From assembly GCA_016490735.1 (NCBI GenBank), contig JAEMWC010000622.1:348501-412500 (forward strand): a DNA stretch of 64,000 nucleotides, written 5' to 3'. The position numbers were made by a program, and so were the translations under genes. A model generated the notes under the pieces. The model did not search any database and was not told the origin of the DNA. It saw nothing but the letters and a program-made list of their open reading frames with translations. Shown here in pieces: positions 33,701 to 38,080 of the stretch; position 1 is the stretch's first letter, and each line of letters starts with the position of its first letter. The DNA comes from Pachyseris speciosa. Its lineage: Eukaryota > Cnidaria > Anthozoa > Scleractinia > Pachyseridae.

Positions 33701-36313
33701 TGCACTCGCACTGTAACATTTTAACCGTGGCTTATTCTCAGTACATTGTGATCTACAAATTCTTTTTCTCCTCTATCAACTTTATAACATATTTTCTTAT
33801 CCATTAAGGTTTCAGTGATACTTCTTACCCTCATCACTGCCGACCGACTCATTTGCATCGTGTTTAATCTACGTGTTTGGCGGATCAGCCTTAGAGCTTG
33901 TTACGTTATCTGCTTCGTCTCCTGGGCAATGGGCATTGCCATGTCCATTCTACCATTGACGGGTCTGAGTTATTTCAACGACGCGGACAAAGGTATTCGT
34001 TTCTACGGGAGATCTGCCGTTTGCCTGGCTCTTCAGTTATCGGATGACAGACCAACTGGCTGGGCCTACTCTGTCGCGATATTCATGGGTTTTAATTTTC
34101 TTGCGTTTTTGTTTATATCGCTTGCGTATGCAGCTATATTTTGCACCACCATGAAATCGTCAAGCTCCGTACGGTCAACAAATGTAAACCGTGAATCAGC
34201 TTTGGCCAAGAGAGTGGTATTTATCATCTTGACCGACTTCTGTTGCTGGATGCCTGTGATCATCCTAGGCATCTTGTCACTGACCGGAAGTTTCCATGAT
34301 CCAGAGAAGCGAGTGTACGTATGGATGGCAGTGTTTGTACTTCCGGTTAATTCATCCGTGAACCCAATACTCTATACACTGGCCACGCCTCAAGTTCGGA
34401 AATGGTTTAGTAAGGAGCAGCCAAAGACAAAAAGTAAGATTTCCTTACTCTATAGTTACTTTCTTAGAGCAGCTCTTTATTATTATTTAAATTAATAGGC
34501 TGCACACTCCTTGTTCCCATTTTTCTTAGGGCTATACAGGCCCTTACAGTTCGCCACTAAATTTTCTCCGACTTTGATCGGTTTAAATTCATCCCATGAC
34601 GTGATAGTGTTCTTCTGCGGAGGCACTACAAGGTGATGCTGATACTCGTCTTAGCAATTACCTCTCTTTGTTCCATTTCAACATTTCGCCTTATAAACGG
34701 ACAAATTGCTGTGCTGTAAATTCCAGATGCCAGTTTATTGTTTTTTTTTTTCTCGGAAAAAAACTTAGCGGTGACTGATAAAATACGATAAACTGTGTCT
34801 GTCTCGGAACTGTCGGCAGCGCAATTACTAGCCAATAGTCCCTAGCAAGCACCAATCTATTGCTTAAAGGGGCTATTTAACGATGTTTTGGAATAACAAT
34901 AATGCTCCACTGAGTTTTGTTCAAAACTACTCTACTATTGCAGTCAAATAAAAAAAAAAATAAGACTCCTTGGCTATGGATGGCCAGGATGGAAACAGAT
35001 TGCAACTTGAGAAAAAGTGGGCCACTTTTTCTCAAGCTTCAGCTCTCCTGTCTAATAAGAACCATTATAAGCCGATTATGCGTTGGTCCTCTTAAAAAAA
35101 AAAAAAAACGTTTTGTCTTTCTGTTGGAGATCTAAGACTAATTTGTGTATGAAAATGTTCTTAGTCTTAAATTAACCCCAATTTTGCCCCAAAGACCGTA
35201 AAATAACCGTGACATAACCAATTTATGAATATTACCCTCGAATTCAGTCGTTAGTGGGATATAAAGCACTAGTCAACTTTGTTAAGGTTAGATAATGAAC
35301 TCGAATTCTGAAACGTAAGCATGTTTATTTACATGTTATATCTGCAATTTTACTTCCTCAGACTATAAGAAAAGATGTGTATGTCCACAAGACAACATAG
35401 CTACAGCTTTAAATAGCAAGAAATTTGACGGAGAGAATAACCAACTCAATATTTCAAGGCCAATCAAAGACGAGCAAAGTGGAGGGAAATGCCAGGTAAG
35501 AGGTTTAAGCTAGGTTTTGGACAAAAAAGGAGCTTTTTGTTAAAGATAAGTAAAGGGAAGACAAAAATTTTACTTTGATTCAGCATTGGATAAGATAGTC
35601 TAACTTTTCCACTCGTTTACATGGCCTCATTATGAGCAGATGTTGCGAAGGAGTGAAACTGTACTTTGTAAACTGAGAGTCCCTAACATCTACAAAGCAA
35701 AACATTTCCAGTTGGACAACACTTTCGTCACTTCGTGGATTTTGCTCTTTTAGCACGCCCCTTCACGTCCAATCAAAGTAAATAAAGTATTGAAAGTCAT
35801 TTTCTGCTTGTTTCAATGTAACTTTCACTGAAATGTGGAGCAATCAATTTCCAAGGTGTCCAAAGGGACATCGGTTTTGTATTTTGGCTATAATAAGCTC
35901 TAATTAGAAATTAGTACTTACAGGTTTTGTGAACATGTTAAAGTTGGGTGTCCGAATGAATTCCACTTGGCTTTATTTGCCTGTTTGTTTACCTGGCACC
36001 TAACAAGGGTACTTGGTGTTGTTACTCTTTGATTTGACTTATCCAGGATTGAAACAGTTTGCAAAATTGTTGTTGCAATGGGGAAGAGGCGGAGCACGTG
36101 ACTTAGGATTAAACTGGTACATGTTCCAGGAGTTTCGGCAGAATTAAAAGTTTTTCTCGCCAACTAATGTGTTTTACACTTTTTTTTTCCTTTTAGGCTG
36201 GCTATTTGCACCCAAACACTATTCAGACAACGGCAGTGGTTTCAGTGGATAGCTCAGCCTTGAAGGGCGGTGATTACAGAGAGACTGCTACAGTATTCGA
36301 AACATGTCTGTGA
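1312..36313 (+). CDS. Multi-exon chimeric LRR-GPCR (relaxin-receptor-like LGR) with MAM, FN2, pentraxin and CUB ectodomain; 5' end outside window
   Basis: This is the overall span of one spliced gene; the exons are listed separately. It should encode a plasma-membrane seven-TM receptor with a very large extracellular part: MAM end, MAM, FN2, FN2, Cys/Trp exon, pentraxin/LamG, MAM, CUB, LRR N-cap, eight LRRs, hinge, 7TM, short tail. The 7TM and hinge closely follow the type-C LGR (RXFP) family: TDSFILCC hinge, SSCEDMM, GN in TM1, LAVSD in TM2, AKR before TM6, NPILYT in TM7. Adjacent exon phases agree at every junction except inside the second MAM, where one piece is missing, and this agreement is the main reason to join the exons into one gene. 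The family signals through G proteins; the ligand cannot be read from sequence. The start codon and signal peptide lie upstream of the window. An alternative is two adjacent genes split in a long intron; open phase-1 ends across the 10.7-kb intron argue against that. Confidence 0.8.
1692..1775 (+). CDS. Exon: N-terminal start of second MAM domain
   Basis: An 84-nt phase 1-1 exon between TACTAG and GTAATT. It reads SSDCFFDGGACDWAGEDDW, the classic MAM opening (Cys, Phe, then C-x-W and an acidic D-D-W). It joins in phase to the exon ending at 1411. The following MAM piece expected before 2088 (phase 1 to phase 0) was not found with confidence. It may be a small or degenerate exon in 1776-2087. 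Confidence 0.8.
2088..2276 (+). CDS. Exon: central part of second MAM domain
   Basis: 189 nt, phase 0-0, between ATTCCAG and GTGAGA. It starts CLWFHYFIG, matching the conserved MAM C-L-x-F-x-Y core, continues with a GNQSAKLLWSTS segment and ends VFVQLPLDVPQGPFK. The ending leads directly into VLFKA of the next exon. Confidence 0.85.
2727..2835 (+). CDS. Exon: C-terminal part of second MAM domain
   Basis: 109 nt, phase 0 to 1, between CAACAG and GTAAGA. It reads VLFKATLHSSQPISFAIDDI, then a Cys, the standard MAM ending. A longer open frame over the same DNA (2527-2892) begins in a poly-T run and is in a different, meaningless frame. Confidence 0.85.
3564..3722 (+). CDS. Exon: first fibronectin type II domain
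   Basis: 159 nt, phase 1-1, between TTCCGCAG and GTAAAG. It reads CCKFPFHYFNAEYYSC, then DFWCYVYN and a final Cys: the FN2 signature (C-x2-PF-x-Y, Y-x2-C, WC, last Cys). FN2 modules bind collagen or glycans in matrix and receptor proteins. It is exactly the same length and phase as the FN2 exon at 5797, so the two look like a tandem exon duplication. Confidence 0.9.
3746..4390. mobile_element. Foldback MITE, TTAA-bounded (GGTGGCTC family), copy 1
   Basis: A 645-bp intronic element made almost entirely of two inverted arms (about 3746-4054 and 4068-4390) around a short spacer near 4060. The ends are TTAAGGTGG and CCACCTTAA, suggesting TTAA target use as in piggyBac- or Kolobok-type transposons. 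There is no coding capacity. A related copy lies at 19732-20422 and a half copy near 60895-61200. Confidence 0.85.
4391..5676. repeat. Dispersed repeat, copy A (second copy at 17546-19117)
   Basis: Starts with ACAATTATTCTACGAGGGCG and runs almost to the second FN2 exon. The same sequence, diverged and interrupted, recurs at 17546-19117 (for example GTCTCACCA...GGTCGGAAACAA near 4950 and 18095). It carries no convincing protein. It is probably a non-autonomous mobile element sitting directly against the foldback MITE. Confidence 0.7.
5797..5955 (+). CDS. Exon: second fibronectin type II domain
   Basis: 159 nt, phase 1-1, between TGTCTCAG and GTGAGT. It reads CCNIPFKYKNITYSSC, then RRPWCPT and EWDYC, a textbook FN2 domain. 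Same length and phase as the exon at 3564. Some residues upstream in the same open frame (5682-5796) are intronic. Confidence 0.92.
6435..6563 (+). CDS. Exon: Cys/Trp-rich piece, MAM-start-like
   Basis: 129 nt, open, phase 1-1, between GCTGACAG and GTATGA. It reads DYCLLGRELCQWNIVYSDKT and a further Trp. The C-x7-C-x-W spacing resembles the start of a MAM domain, but no matching MAM continuation follows, so the next domain in the spliced product is the pentraxin module. It may be a remnant MAM start or a linker. Phase agreement with both neighbours supports it being a real exon. Confidence 0.6.
7062..7344 (-). mobile_element. Penelope-like element fragment, GIY-YIG 3' end, inverted
   Basis: The minus strand encodes EGYQQHQRYQNGGFPVAEHF and the rest of the GIY-YIG endonuclease C-terminus, nearly the same as the plus-strand copy at 8060-8366. 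It ends abruptly where the plus-strand fragment begins, so the two pieces lie head to head. Confidence 0.8.
7345..8366 (+). mobile_element. Penelope-like retroelement fragment: reverse transcriptase end plus GIY-YIG endonuclease
   Basis: Begins at the catalytic YIDD motif of a Penelope-type reverse transcriptase (codons at 7348-7359), followed by SRQNLEQFINYC and IPFLDLRLS. It then runs through frameshifts to a GIY-YIG nuclease: a CTRCK zinc-type motif, MYIGETCRRLADRF near 8088-8130, and stop at 8364-8366. The frames are broken, so this is a dead copy. RT followed by GIY-YIG is the defining order of Penelope-like elements. It sits in the 10.7-kb intron of the receptor gene. Confidence 0.85.
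8501..8556 (+). ncRNA. Candidate hammerhead ribozyme of the Penelope-like element
   Basis: The core reads CTGATGA (8530-8536), a short stem II GGGG-TTA-TCCC (within 8538-8548), then GAAA (8549-8552) and CG. Upstream GCGTT at 8501-8505 can pair with AACG(T) as a minimal stem III, leaving cleavage after it, and TGT/ACA can close stem I. Hammerhead motifs are established in Penelope-like elements (described in the literature as lying in their long terminal regions), and this one lies 160 bp downstream of the GIY-YIG stop. Self-cleavage is not shown. Confidence 0.6.
8620..11474. mobile_element. Non-autonomous DNA transposon with about 110-bp terminal inverted repeats
   Basis: The left end, TAAGAAAATATGGTAACCCAT, is mirrored exactly at 11454-11474. 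Similarity continues inward through TTCGAGAA, TTTGGTTTTG and a CGTACGTACG-rich segment to a CCAYGTATGC box about 110 bp in. The interior has no recognisable transposase, only small open frames (such as 10975-11214). A diverged internal direct repeat (about 8890-9060 against 9185-9350) and a GTCGAGGGTCGAGGGTAACT array near 9765-9840 are present. No clear target duplication was found. Confidence 0.75.
9764..9840. repeat. Short tandem array of GTCGAGGGT-type units
   Basis: Imperfect repetition of GTCGAGGGTCGAGGGTAACT within the TIR element. No coding meaning is apparent. Confidence 0.7.
11996..12270 (+). mobile_element. tRNA-derived SINE, degenerate
   Basis: The head GCAGCGTGGTCGAGTGGTTA resembles a pol III A box of a Leu/Ser-type tRNA; a good B box is missing. 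The body CCTCTTGTAAATAGCCAACTGG, recurring in weaker form near 29900-29945, is typical of a SINE tail. It lies between the TIR transposon and the Gypsy element. Confidence 0.6.
12347..13480 (-). mobile_element. 3' LTR of minus-strand Ty3/Gypsy element, split by a nested transposon
   Basis: 12347-12454 plus 13422-13480 together match the other LTR at 16757-16917 (about 160 bp, TGTAGAATA to ACACGAAACA). The two halves are separated by the 967-bp insertion at 12455-13421. A 5-bp host target duplication outside the LTRs was not evident. Confidence 0.85.
12455..13421. mobile_element. Nested TIR transposon (TAGCCTGCG ends) inserted in the Gypsy LTR
   Basis: The ends TAGCCTGCG and CGCAGGCTA are inverted, and similarity extends about 170 bp inward (GCGCTTTGTGATT near both ends). 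It is flanked by ATTCGTG at 12448-12454 and 13422-13428, a 7- to 8-bp target duplication in the LTR. There is no transposase. The ends resemble those of the element at 37223-38280. Confidence 0.85.
13481..16756 (-). mobile_element. Ty3/Gypsy retrotransposon internal region, degenerate
   Basis: Read on the minus strand, from right to left: a gag-like region (16803-16525, with the first residues in the LTR), a zinc-knuckle region near 16200-16010, reverse transcriptase remnants with SDDIIVYGS near 15620-15580, RNase H with INTDASP near 15390, KYLPGHMNIADALSRL near 15060-15015, an integrase start HEGHQGIAKMK near 14727, and an integrase tail and terminal domain (14245-13823). Stops and frameshifts break every domain, and the YxDD position reads SDD with a changed preceding residue, so it cannot be autonomous. 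Family order RT-RNaseH-integrase indicates Ty3/Gypsy. Confidence 0.85.
16757..16917 (-). mobile_element. 5' LTR of the minus-strand Ty3/Gypsy element
   Basis: A 161-bp TGTAGAATA...GACACA repeat, closely similar to the reconstructed 12347-13480 LTR with only a few substitutions. This means the retroelement inserted fairly recently relative to the decay of its coding region, or that the LTRs were converted. Confidence 0.85.
17275..17509 (+). CDS. Exon: pentraxin/LamG-like domain, part 1
   Basis: 235 nt, phase 1 to 2, between TTCTTTAG and GTGAGG. It reads VLLPLATLGNITINN, then LDAVTICAWLQ and CGQMTAFGMHISSRITITIL, which matches the opening sheets of pentraxin/LamG jelly-roll domains, including the Cys (TICAW) that pairs with the HxC of part 2. 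The codon TGG is split across this exon and the next. Confidence 0.85.
17546..19117. repeat. Dispersed repeat, copy B, with internal duplication and inserted SINE tail
   Basis: Diverged copy of 4391-5676. Within it a block beginning AATAGACTGGCCATGA occurs twice (about 18445-18690 and 18700-18920), a tandem duplication. About 17740-17980 is an insertion ending in a (AAAT)n tract, which looks like a SINE tail. Confidence 0.65.
17740..17982 (+). repeat. SINE-tail-like segment ending in (AAAT)n microsatellite
   Basis: AATCAGACTCTGTGGGACGC resembles the reverse complement of the tRNA-derived SINE body near 26200. It ends in about 60 bp of ATAA repeats at 17920-17980. Confidence 0.5.
19187..19345 (-). 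mobile_element. tRNA-like SINE unit, minus strand
   Basis: The minus strand carries GGCTTCATAGCTCAGTTGG (A box) and GGTTCAAACCCC (B box) with a 7-bp acceptor-stem match GGCTTCA/TGAAGTC, at about 19334-19262. The anticodon stem does not fold properly, the usual T at position 33 is absent, and the unit is flanked by repeated DNA, so it is a tRNA-derived repeat rather than a functional tRNA gene. Confidence 0.7.
19432..19668 (+). mobile_element. tRNA-like SINE unit, plus strand, mirror of the previous one
   Basis: The same tRNA-like sequence, with a damaged A box (TTAACACCTCAGTTGG), lies in the opposite orientation at about 19518-19591. The outer flank CAGGCTTCTTTTCGCAATTG inverts the left flank at 19207-19246. 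Further copies: 43559-43700 and a solo flank near 57826-57885. Confidence 0.7.
19732..20422. mobile_element. Foldback MITE, TTAA-bounded (GGTGGCTC family), copy 2
   Basis: Arms starting TTAAGGTGGCTCC and ending GAGCCACCTTAA fold back over the whole 691 bp. An (AAT)n microsatellite (20118-20180) sits near the centre; its shadow is a poly-leucine open frame that is not a gene. Confidence 0.85.
20551..20768 (+). CDS. Exon: pentraxin/LamG-like domain, part 2
   Basis: 218 nt, phase 2 to 1, between GATGTAG and GTATCG. It reads DHEWHHVCVSWLGTIG, which contains the pentraxin signature H-x-C-x-S/T-W, then TKTMVDGQKLLSFVDG. Acceptor choice: starting at 20551 completes TGG (Trp); starting at the earlier AG (20544) would create a stop. 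Confidence 0.88.
21124..21180 (+). CDS. Possible optional 57-nt exon within the pentraxin region
   Basis: An open phase 1-1 segment between TTAATTCAG and GTGCTT reads FKFSLVDGTLSEMELELPG. It fits splice phase on both sides, but the pentraxin fold reads better when 20768 is joined directly to 22169. It could be an alternative exon or an intronic coincidence. Confidence 0.3.
22169..22399 (+). CDS. Exon: pentraxin/LamG-like domain, part 3 (C-terminal)
   Basis: 231 nt, phase 1-1, between AGGCAGAG and GTTCCC. It reads VTGRISELNMWERVLDEEEM and then GDLKSWRSMISG, the conserved pentraxin end (G-x-I-x2-LN-x-W, then the W-x-G-like tail). With the two upstream exons it makes a domain of about 225 residues, near the normal pentraxin size. 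Confidence 0.88.
22454..22783. mobile_element. MITE with inverted ends CGGTACACACTAGTCG / CGCCTAGTGTATGCCG
   Basis: The terminal boxes near 22455-22471 and 22766-22782 are imperfect inverse copies. The interior is rich in GTCGC and CGCGAC. Non-coding, inside the intron after the pentraxin module. Confidence 0.6.
23179..24302. mobile_element. Non-autonomous TIR element with CGGTTTT-rich ends
   Basis: The ends GAGGGGGGCGTTGGG and CCCCAATGCCCCCTC are inverted. GGTTA flanks both sides (23174-23178 and 24303-24307), a likely 5-bp target duplication. Both subterminal zones are packed with the phrase TTCGGTTTT, near 23197-23330 and 24180-24285, in the same orientation on both sides. No transposase is recognised. 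Confidence 0.7.
24415..24792 (+). CDS. Exon: third MAM domain (C-terminal two thirds)
   Basis: 378 nt, phase 1-1, between TTCTACAG and GTACAT. It reads ARAMSPWYNRSADGYGRCMKFRY, then NVTLRVYQRNN, PVWEDRSTGDNSW, QLIFEG, GLIAIGGLYF and NGYC. This follows the MAM core from the LSP segment through C-x-F-x-Y, the LW and W positions and the FEG...IAI end. The usual N-terminal MAM third (C-x-F-E...C-x-W) is not present immediately upstream; the exon at 6435 may be its displaced counterpart. Confidence 0.85.
25339..25689 (+). CDS. Exon: CUB domain
   Basis: 351 nt, phase 1-1, between CTTGGCAG and GTAAGG. It holds a whole CUB domain of about 112 residues in one exon: CKEHFNESSLSGFILSPYYPG, ICEW-like WCEW, IRLEFLYFQLEE, C-x-NDHVDVFDG, LLGRFCG and LVVFKSNQEIVRAGFKARF. 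The four Cys and the D-H-V-D-V-F-D-G calcium-site segment are intact. CUB domains bind protein partners on developmental and receptor proteins. Confidence 0.95.
26100..26405 (-). mobile_element. tRNA-derived SINE, minus strand
   Basis: On the minus strand, 26403-26330 reads as a tRNA-like head: TTAGCTCAGTGGTAGAGC (A box) and GCGGGTTCAAAGCCC (B box). It is followed leftward by a non-tRNA body. The acceptor stem has mismatches and there is no clean anticodon arm, so a functional tRNA is unlikely. Confidence 0.65.
26764..26793 (+). CDS. Exon: 30-nt linker between CUB and LRR N-cap
   Basis: ERDKRCLAKQ, phase 1-1, between TTTTCCAG and GTATTT. The fit of phase on both sides and the polypyrimidine tract support it; its size makes it uncertain. 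It adds one Cys before the LRR cap. Confidence 0.55.
27499..27616 (+). CDS. Exon: LRR N-terminal cap
   Basis: 118 nt, phase 1 to 2, between TGCATAG and GTAAGT. It reads CPTGCECYRTKGKPDQFVIEG, then IQTIPKNISSSTTVL. The C-x3-C-x-C and the IP-x-NI...T-x-L run are the LRRNT signature of LGR-type receptors. It converts from the phase-1 ectodomain series to the phase-2 LRR series. Confidence 0.9.
27729..27829. mobile_element. 101-bp MITE, TTAACCCTTTCACCACCAA ends
   Basis: Perfect terminal inverted repeat of about 18-19 bp with TTAA at both outer ends. Intronic, non-coding. Related TTAACCCTTT ends occur at 56521-57132. Confidence 0.85.
28319..28390 (+). CDS. Exon: LRR 1
   Basis: 72 nt, phase 2-2, between CCTTTAG and GTAAGT. 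Reads LFGGSKISRILDDDFNSLSS plus LIY: one 24-residue leucine-rich repeat, with a less regular LxLxxN segment. Confidence 0.85.
28468..28539 (+). CDS. Exon: LRR 2
   Basis: 72 nt, phase 2-2, between TTTTCAG and GTAAGT. Reads DLSNNKIFELQKKTFRFLSS plus LQT. Regular LRR with NN-x-I. Confidence 0.92.
29279..29400. repeat. 122-bp near-perfect palindrome in an LRR intron
   Basis: Two arms of about 60 bp (29279-29339 and 29341-29400) around a single C. Left arm begins GTTATTTGCCGGCCTTGG, right arm ends CCAAGGCCGGCAAATAAC; only about three mismatches. Probably a palindromic MITE or a cruciform-forming insert. Confidence 0.9.
29517..29588 (+). CDS. Exon: LRR 3
   Basis: 72 nt, phase 2-2, between AAATAG and GTATGT. 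Reads RLNNNFLRELYMDVFGGLTK plus LRS. Confidence 0.92.
30173..30244 (+). CDS. Exon: LRR 4
   Basis: 72 nt, phase 2-2, between AAAACAG and GTGAGT. Reads DLSENLLSEMPKGVLENLTS plus LEV. NLT near the end is a possible N-glycosylation site. Confidence 0.92.
30751..30822 (+). CDS. Exon: LRR 5
   Basis: 72 nt, phase 2-2, between ATTTTAG and GTAAGT. Reads SLRFNSIRNIDKNVFKYTRR plus LTH. Confidence 0.92.
31492..31563 (+). CDS. Exon: LRR 6
   Basis: 72 nt, phase 2-2, between TTGCAG and GTAAGT. Reads YLDHNRINSIEENAFTSLTN plus LKY. Confidence 0.93.
31652..31723 (+). CDS. Exon: LRR 7
   Basis: 72 nt, phase 2-2, between TTTTTAG and GTAAGT. Reads YLSNNHLKRLTKAVFSGLVS plus LNT. Only 88 bp of intron separates it from LRR 6, the second-shortest intron in the gene (the LRR 1-2 intron is 77 bp). 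Confidence 0.93.
32463..32540 (+). CDS. Exon: LRR 8, two residues longer than the others
   Basis: 78 nt, phase 2-2, between GTCTCAG and GTAAGT. Reads LLNDNEIIENGIATDTFDAL plus VSLEK. The 26-residue repeat breaks the otherwise uniform 24-residue series and is the last before the hinge. Confidence 0.9.
33072..33456 (+). CDS. Exon: LGR hinge and TM1 to start of TM3
   Basis: 385 nt, phase 2 to 0, between TTTTGAG and GTATAA. It starts TTDSFILCCYAKRV, the conserved LGR hinge (Asp-x-Phe/Tyr...Cys-Cys), continues with SSCEDMM before TM1, IIGNLSVIVW in TM1, LAVSDFLMGVYLIIIAV in TM2, then WREGVFCQVTGALSLLSSE with the TM3 disulphide Cys. The family uses this hinge to couple LRR ligand binding to the TM bundle. 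The acceptor context (TTTTGAG) is weak, but the frame and family match fix the position. Confidence 0.93.
33480..33660. repeat. Imperfect GACT/GGCT tetranucleotide repeat
   Basis: A stretch of GATT, GACT, GGCT and CCGT units in the intron between the two 7TM exons. Its reverse translation is the Ser-Gln-rich open frame on the minus strand, which is not a gene. Confidence 0.85.
33809..34433 (+). CDS. Exon: TM3 to TM7 of the receptor
   Basis: 625 nt, phase 0 to 1, between CATTAAG and GTAAGA. Visible features: SVILLTLITADRL (end of TM3, with DRL where most class-A receptors have D/ERY), an ECL2 Cys in RSAVCLAL, SALAKRVVFIILTDFCCW (ICL3 into TM6; the AKR-x4-IxxTD-x-xCW pattern is characteristic of LGRs), and VLPVNSSVNPILYTLATP (TM7, NPILY form of NPxxY). 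The closest match is the relaxin-receptor branch. If the donor at 34434 were not used, translation would continue to a stop at 34493-34495 with an alternative hydrophobic tail. Confidence 0.95.
35362..35495 (+). CDS. Exon: cytoplasmic tail, part 1
   Basis: 134 nt, phase 1 to 0, between TTCCTCAG and GTAAGA. Reads YKKRCVCPQDNIATALNSKK and ends SGGKCQ. The Cys pair just after the basic YKKR segment could be palmitoylated (inference). No family domain. Confidence 0.75.
36197..36313 (+). CDS. Exon: cytoplasmic tail, part 2, with stop codon
   Basis: 117 nt, phase 0, preceded by a strong polypyrimidine tract and TTTTAG, ending in TGA at 36311-36313. Reads AGYLHPNTIQTTAVVSVDSS and later ETATVFETCL. 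Ser/Thr-rich, as expected for a phosphorylated GPCR tail. A foldback MITE begins 20 bp after the stop. Confidence 0.8.
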   Translation, partial: AGYLHPNTIQTTAVVSVDSSALKGGDYRETATVFETCL

Positions 36314-36332
36314 AATAACTTTGATCAAATAC

Positions 36333-36904
36333 TTAAAGTGGTACTATGATCAGAAAATCACTTGTCTTTTTTCTTCAAATTTCGAAAGTGTGTTTGCTTA
36401 ACACCCGACTCGCGAAATTTCAAGCCTTAATTTCAAGCAGAAGACTGTTTACTTTGAGTGAAACATTTTAATTTAACGGTCCGCCATTACTAACTTCAAA
36501 ATCTTGAGAGAACTGGATCGAGGACGAAATGACGTAAAAAGCTCACAAGAGTAAGAATGCAGTGTGTGTAAACCCGGCTGATTTAGTATGCAGCACGGGA
36601 ATTTTGAGCTTTCAGACTCTCAAACTCGTGTTTTGCATACTTAATAACCTGCATTCACACACTGCAATTTTAAACCAGTGCGCATATGACGTCATTTTAT
36701 CTTGGATCTAGCTCTCGGAGGCCTAATCGGTCAGTTACGAACGTGAGTAATGGCGGACCGTTAAATTAAAAAGTTGCACTCAAAGTAAACAGTCTTCTGC
36801 TTGAAATTAAAGCTTGAAATTTCGCGAGTCGGGTGTTAAGCAAACACACTTTCGAAATTTGAAGAAAAAAGACAAGTGATTTTCTGATCGTAGTACCACT
36901 TTAA
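36333..36904. mobile_element. Foldback MITE, TTAA-bounded, CTTAAAGTGGTAC ends
   Basis: A 572-bp element with long inverted arms (about 36333-36490 and 36748-36904). Ends TTAAAGTGGTAC and GTACCACTTTAA. It has a second, inner inverted pair (AATGCAGTGTGTG near 36556 against CACACACTGCA near 36657). It begins 20 bp after the receptor stop codon, so it would form part of the 3' UTR. Confidence 0.88.
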
Positions 36905-36946
36905 GAGTATTCCGCTATTCGAAAGAAAAGTTTTAAAATTGCTATA

Positions 36947-36967
36947 ATGATGATGATGATGATGATT

Positions 36968-36999
<32 letters not shown>

Positions 37000-37000
37000 A
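36947..37000. repeat. (TGA)n microsatellite
   Basis: Nearly pure ATGATGATG run with one interruption. Confidence 0.95.
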
Positions 37001-37494
37001 ATGGGGAATGAATCAATTCTTTATTTAAACACGGTAAAATTCAATCAGATCAGGTACAATACAAAAACAAAATTTAAATATTATTATTAACATGTGTATT
37101 AATCTAATCCTAAATTACGCTAAACTTTAAATGTTACTATTAACATGTCTATTAACATCCATCTAATCCTGGATTAGGCTATGAACTAAGAAACTACTTA
37201 GACCTGTTTGCCATGAATGCCGTAGCCTGCAGAACAGGCGTTATTTTTTTGCGTATTTCAGGCGAGTGGAGGCTCCAGAGATGCGTGCGTGGAGCTCGAG
37301 GGAATGGCGCGAAAAAAATAACGCCTGTACGCGTACCATTGTTCCAGCCATTATCACTTTTCACTTAATTTTAATAATTTAAAATATACAAAACCCGCAT
37401 AAAATACGTAACCCGCATGTAGCAAAGCTAATTGAGGCGGATTGTGTAACTTACGATCAAATTTAGTAAAATAGACTATTAGTAAATTCAGAAT

Positions 37495-37662
37495 TAATTA
37501 ATTAATTAATTAGCAAACAAATAAGTAAGTAAATAAATAAATAAATAAATAAATAGGTATACTCATACTCATATTAATTAATTAATTAATTAATTAGCAA
37601 ACAAATAAGTAAGTAAGTGAATAAATAAATAAATAAATAAATAAATAGGTATACTCATACAT
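37495..37662. repeat. Tandem duplication containing ATTA and AAAT microsatellites
   Basis: The block ATTAATTAGCAAACAAATAAG ... TAGGTATACTCATAC is present twice in succession with expanded ATAA tracts. Confidence 0.85.
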
Positions 37663-37816
37663 TCACAGATAGCTAGCATTTGTATGACTATAAGATATTC
37701 TGAGGAGCAGAATTGGTAGATACGTCGTGCATAAGAGAGCATACTGTTTCAAAATAAATCAGGGGCCTAGGGGTAAGACATTAGCAGAGACAAACAAAGA
37801 AATAGCATGAGATTTA

Positions 37817-38080
37817 TTACCAGCAAAGAACATTCCTCAAATAAACCTGTGCAGCTTGGCCCCAGGCAGCAGTTCCGTAGTATGTACATGGGAAAATCAG
37901 AGAACGGTAAATTTGGATTAAAGTATTTAAAGGGACGGAATGCCTTAATCGTCCAATAATTCCAACAATTGTGCTAATTTTAGAGGCAATATAGTCGATA
38001 TGATATTTCCAGGTTAGGTTTTTATCGAGAGGCACCCAGGAACTTAACATATTAATCTTTGCATTCAAGAAAAGTACCAC
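37817..38080 (-). pseudogene. LINE (CR1/Jockey-type) reverse transcriptase C-terminal fragment
   Basis: Reads LDKNLTWKYHIDYIASKIS, then GIIGRLRHSVPLNTLIQIYR and YYGTAAWGQA, the conserved segment after the RT palm in non-LTR retrotransposons. Truncated at both sides. It lies wholly inside the TIR element, so it was either captured or inserted later. Confidence 0.75.

Noticed and set aside
33445..33711. Ser-Gln-repeat open frame on the minus strand
   Set aside because: Translation of a tetranucleotide repeat in a receptor intron.
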